Part shown: positions 23,899-24,158 of the stretch, in pieces
How the letters are laid out: the number at the start of each line of letters is the position of its first letter
How positions within the stretch are numbered: position 1 is the stretch's first letter
Assembly: GCA_023398955.1 (NCBI GenBank)
Contig: JAEWRL010000057.1
Location: 1-24,158 of the forward strand
Direction: 5' to 3'
DNA from: Pseudomonadota bacterium
Lineage (GTDB): Bacteria; Myxococcota_A; Polyangia; Polyangiales; Polyangiaceae
DNA: 24,158 bases
The notes under the pieces: generated by a model
What the model saw: the letters and a program-made list of their open reading frames with translations, nothing else
What the model was told of the DNA's origin: nothing
Database searches by the model: none
Program-made: the position numbers and the translations under genes

Positions 23899-24158
23899 GT
23901 GGCCTCGGCGGCCGCGGCTCGCGATGCACGGGCGGAGTGCGCGCCGCTGGACGCAGATCGCTACAAGATTGCGTTTACCGCGAGCGCGTCCCTGAAAGAG
24001 AAGCTCGAAGCAGCCCGTGCCCTGGTCAGCTACTCGCTTCCCGACGCGACTCTCGCCGATATTGTGGAACGTGCTCTCGACGTACTGCTCGAGCGGGAGC
24101 GCGCGCGGCGGTTTGCGGTGCGGCAGCAGCGCGGTCCCAAAGAGCGCCAGGCCCCGCA
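23899..24158 (+). CDS. HNH-endonuclease-family protein, N-terminally shortened and cut by window edge
   Basis: From a GTG at 23899 the frame stays open to the edge. It contains PLDADRYKIAFTASASLKEK, then LEAARALVSYSLPDATLADI, then VERALDVLLERERARRF. This is the conserved central block of the myxobacterial HNH-endonuclease family (PL-x-x-x-RYK-x-x-FTAS...VPDGDLA-x-IVERAL), normally located 150 or more residues into the protein and followed by the HNH motif. The usual N-terminal part (LLARVQELA..AHLAEVDARRL and the helical segment) is absent upstream. Either this is a short form or the gene has lost its 5' half. The missing N-terminal sequence type is what is found as a relic at 7471-7641. No SD precedes the GTG; the frame is also open upstream to at least 23692. 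Confidence 0.7.
   Translation, partial: MASAAAARDARAECAPLDADRYKIAFTASASLKEKLEAARALVSYSLPDATLADIVERALDVLLERERARRFAVRQQRGPKERQAP

Noticed and set aside
1..24158. tRNA or rRNA genes
   Set aside because: I found no cloverleaf-like sequence with TTCGA-type T loop and matching acceptor stem, and no rRNA-like conserved stretch. A covariance-model search would be needed to exclude them fully.

Overview
This is a very GC-rich stretch with strong third-position G/C bias, frequent GTG and TTG starts and tightly overlapping genes. Several protein types point to a large-genome myxobacterium of the Polyangiales (Sorangium/Polyangium-like) group: a four-helix-bundle protein, pieces of the HNH-endonuclease family common in these genomes, an FG-GAP metalloprotease lipoprotein and short tandem repeats. 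The genus is an inference from style, not from a marker gene.

Left part (1-6775). The first 105 bases hold the start of a four-helix-bundle protein on the minus strand. A metal-uptake locus on the plus strand follows: a small His-containing secreted protein (300-740), an outer-membrane barrel (1006-2442), a ZnuA-type periplasmic binding protein (2453-3406), two lipoproteins (3403-4263 and 4260-4835), a ZnuC-type ATPase (4900-5628) and a ZnuB-type permease with a His-rich cytosolic N-terminus (5642-6775). Together they could carry zinc (or manganese/iron) across both membranes. Overlaps and short gaps from 1006 to 6775 suggest one operon.

Spacer (6776-7862). This region has no intact gene. 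It holds two hairpins just after znuB, an unusual array of about 21-bp repeats (6939-7175), and a decayed N-terminal piece of an HNH-endonuclease gene with an in-frame stop (about 7471-7641). A ~75-bp sequence at 7360-7437 recurs in direct orientation at 23771-23847, so the accessory block is bracketed by related sequences.

Defence-like island (7863-20660). Two convergent groups meet at a hairpin near 15035. The plus-strand group is a stand-alone P-loop ATPase (7863-9206) followed by a 1915-residue protein (9244-14991). That protein joins an N-terminal recruiter-like region, a NACHT/STAND ATPase, a long helical region and a C-terminal calcineurin-like metallophosphoesterase. The minus-strand group is an AAA+ ATPase and subtilisin-like protease pair matching the IetAS anti-phage architecture, followed by a RecF/OLD-like ATPase and a small TOPRIM-like partner. 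The NACHT-phosphoesterase pair is the best candidate for an undescribed system.

Right part (20661-24158). A small gene with signs of decay (20913-21227) is followed in frame by an acidic tail beyond its stop. A secreted metalloprotease with six FG-GAP-like repeats lies at 21428-23038 on the minus strand. Next come a heptanucleotide repeat, a pair of IS21-like terminal repeats, a 16-bp palindrome, and finally the start of an HNH-endonuclease-family fragment that runs off the right edge.
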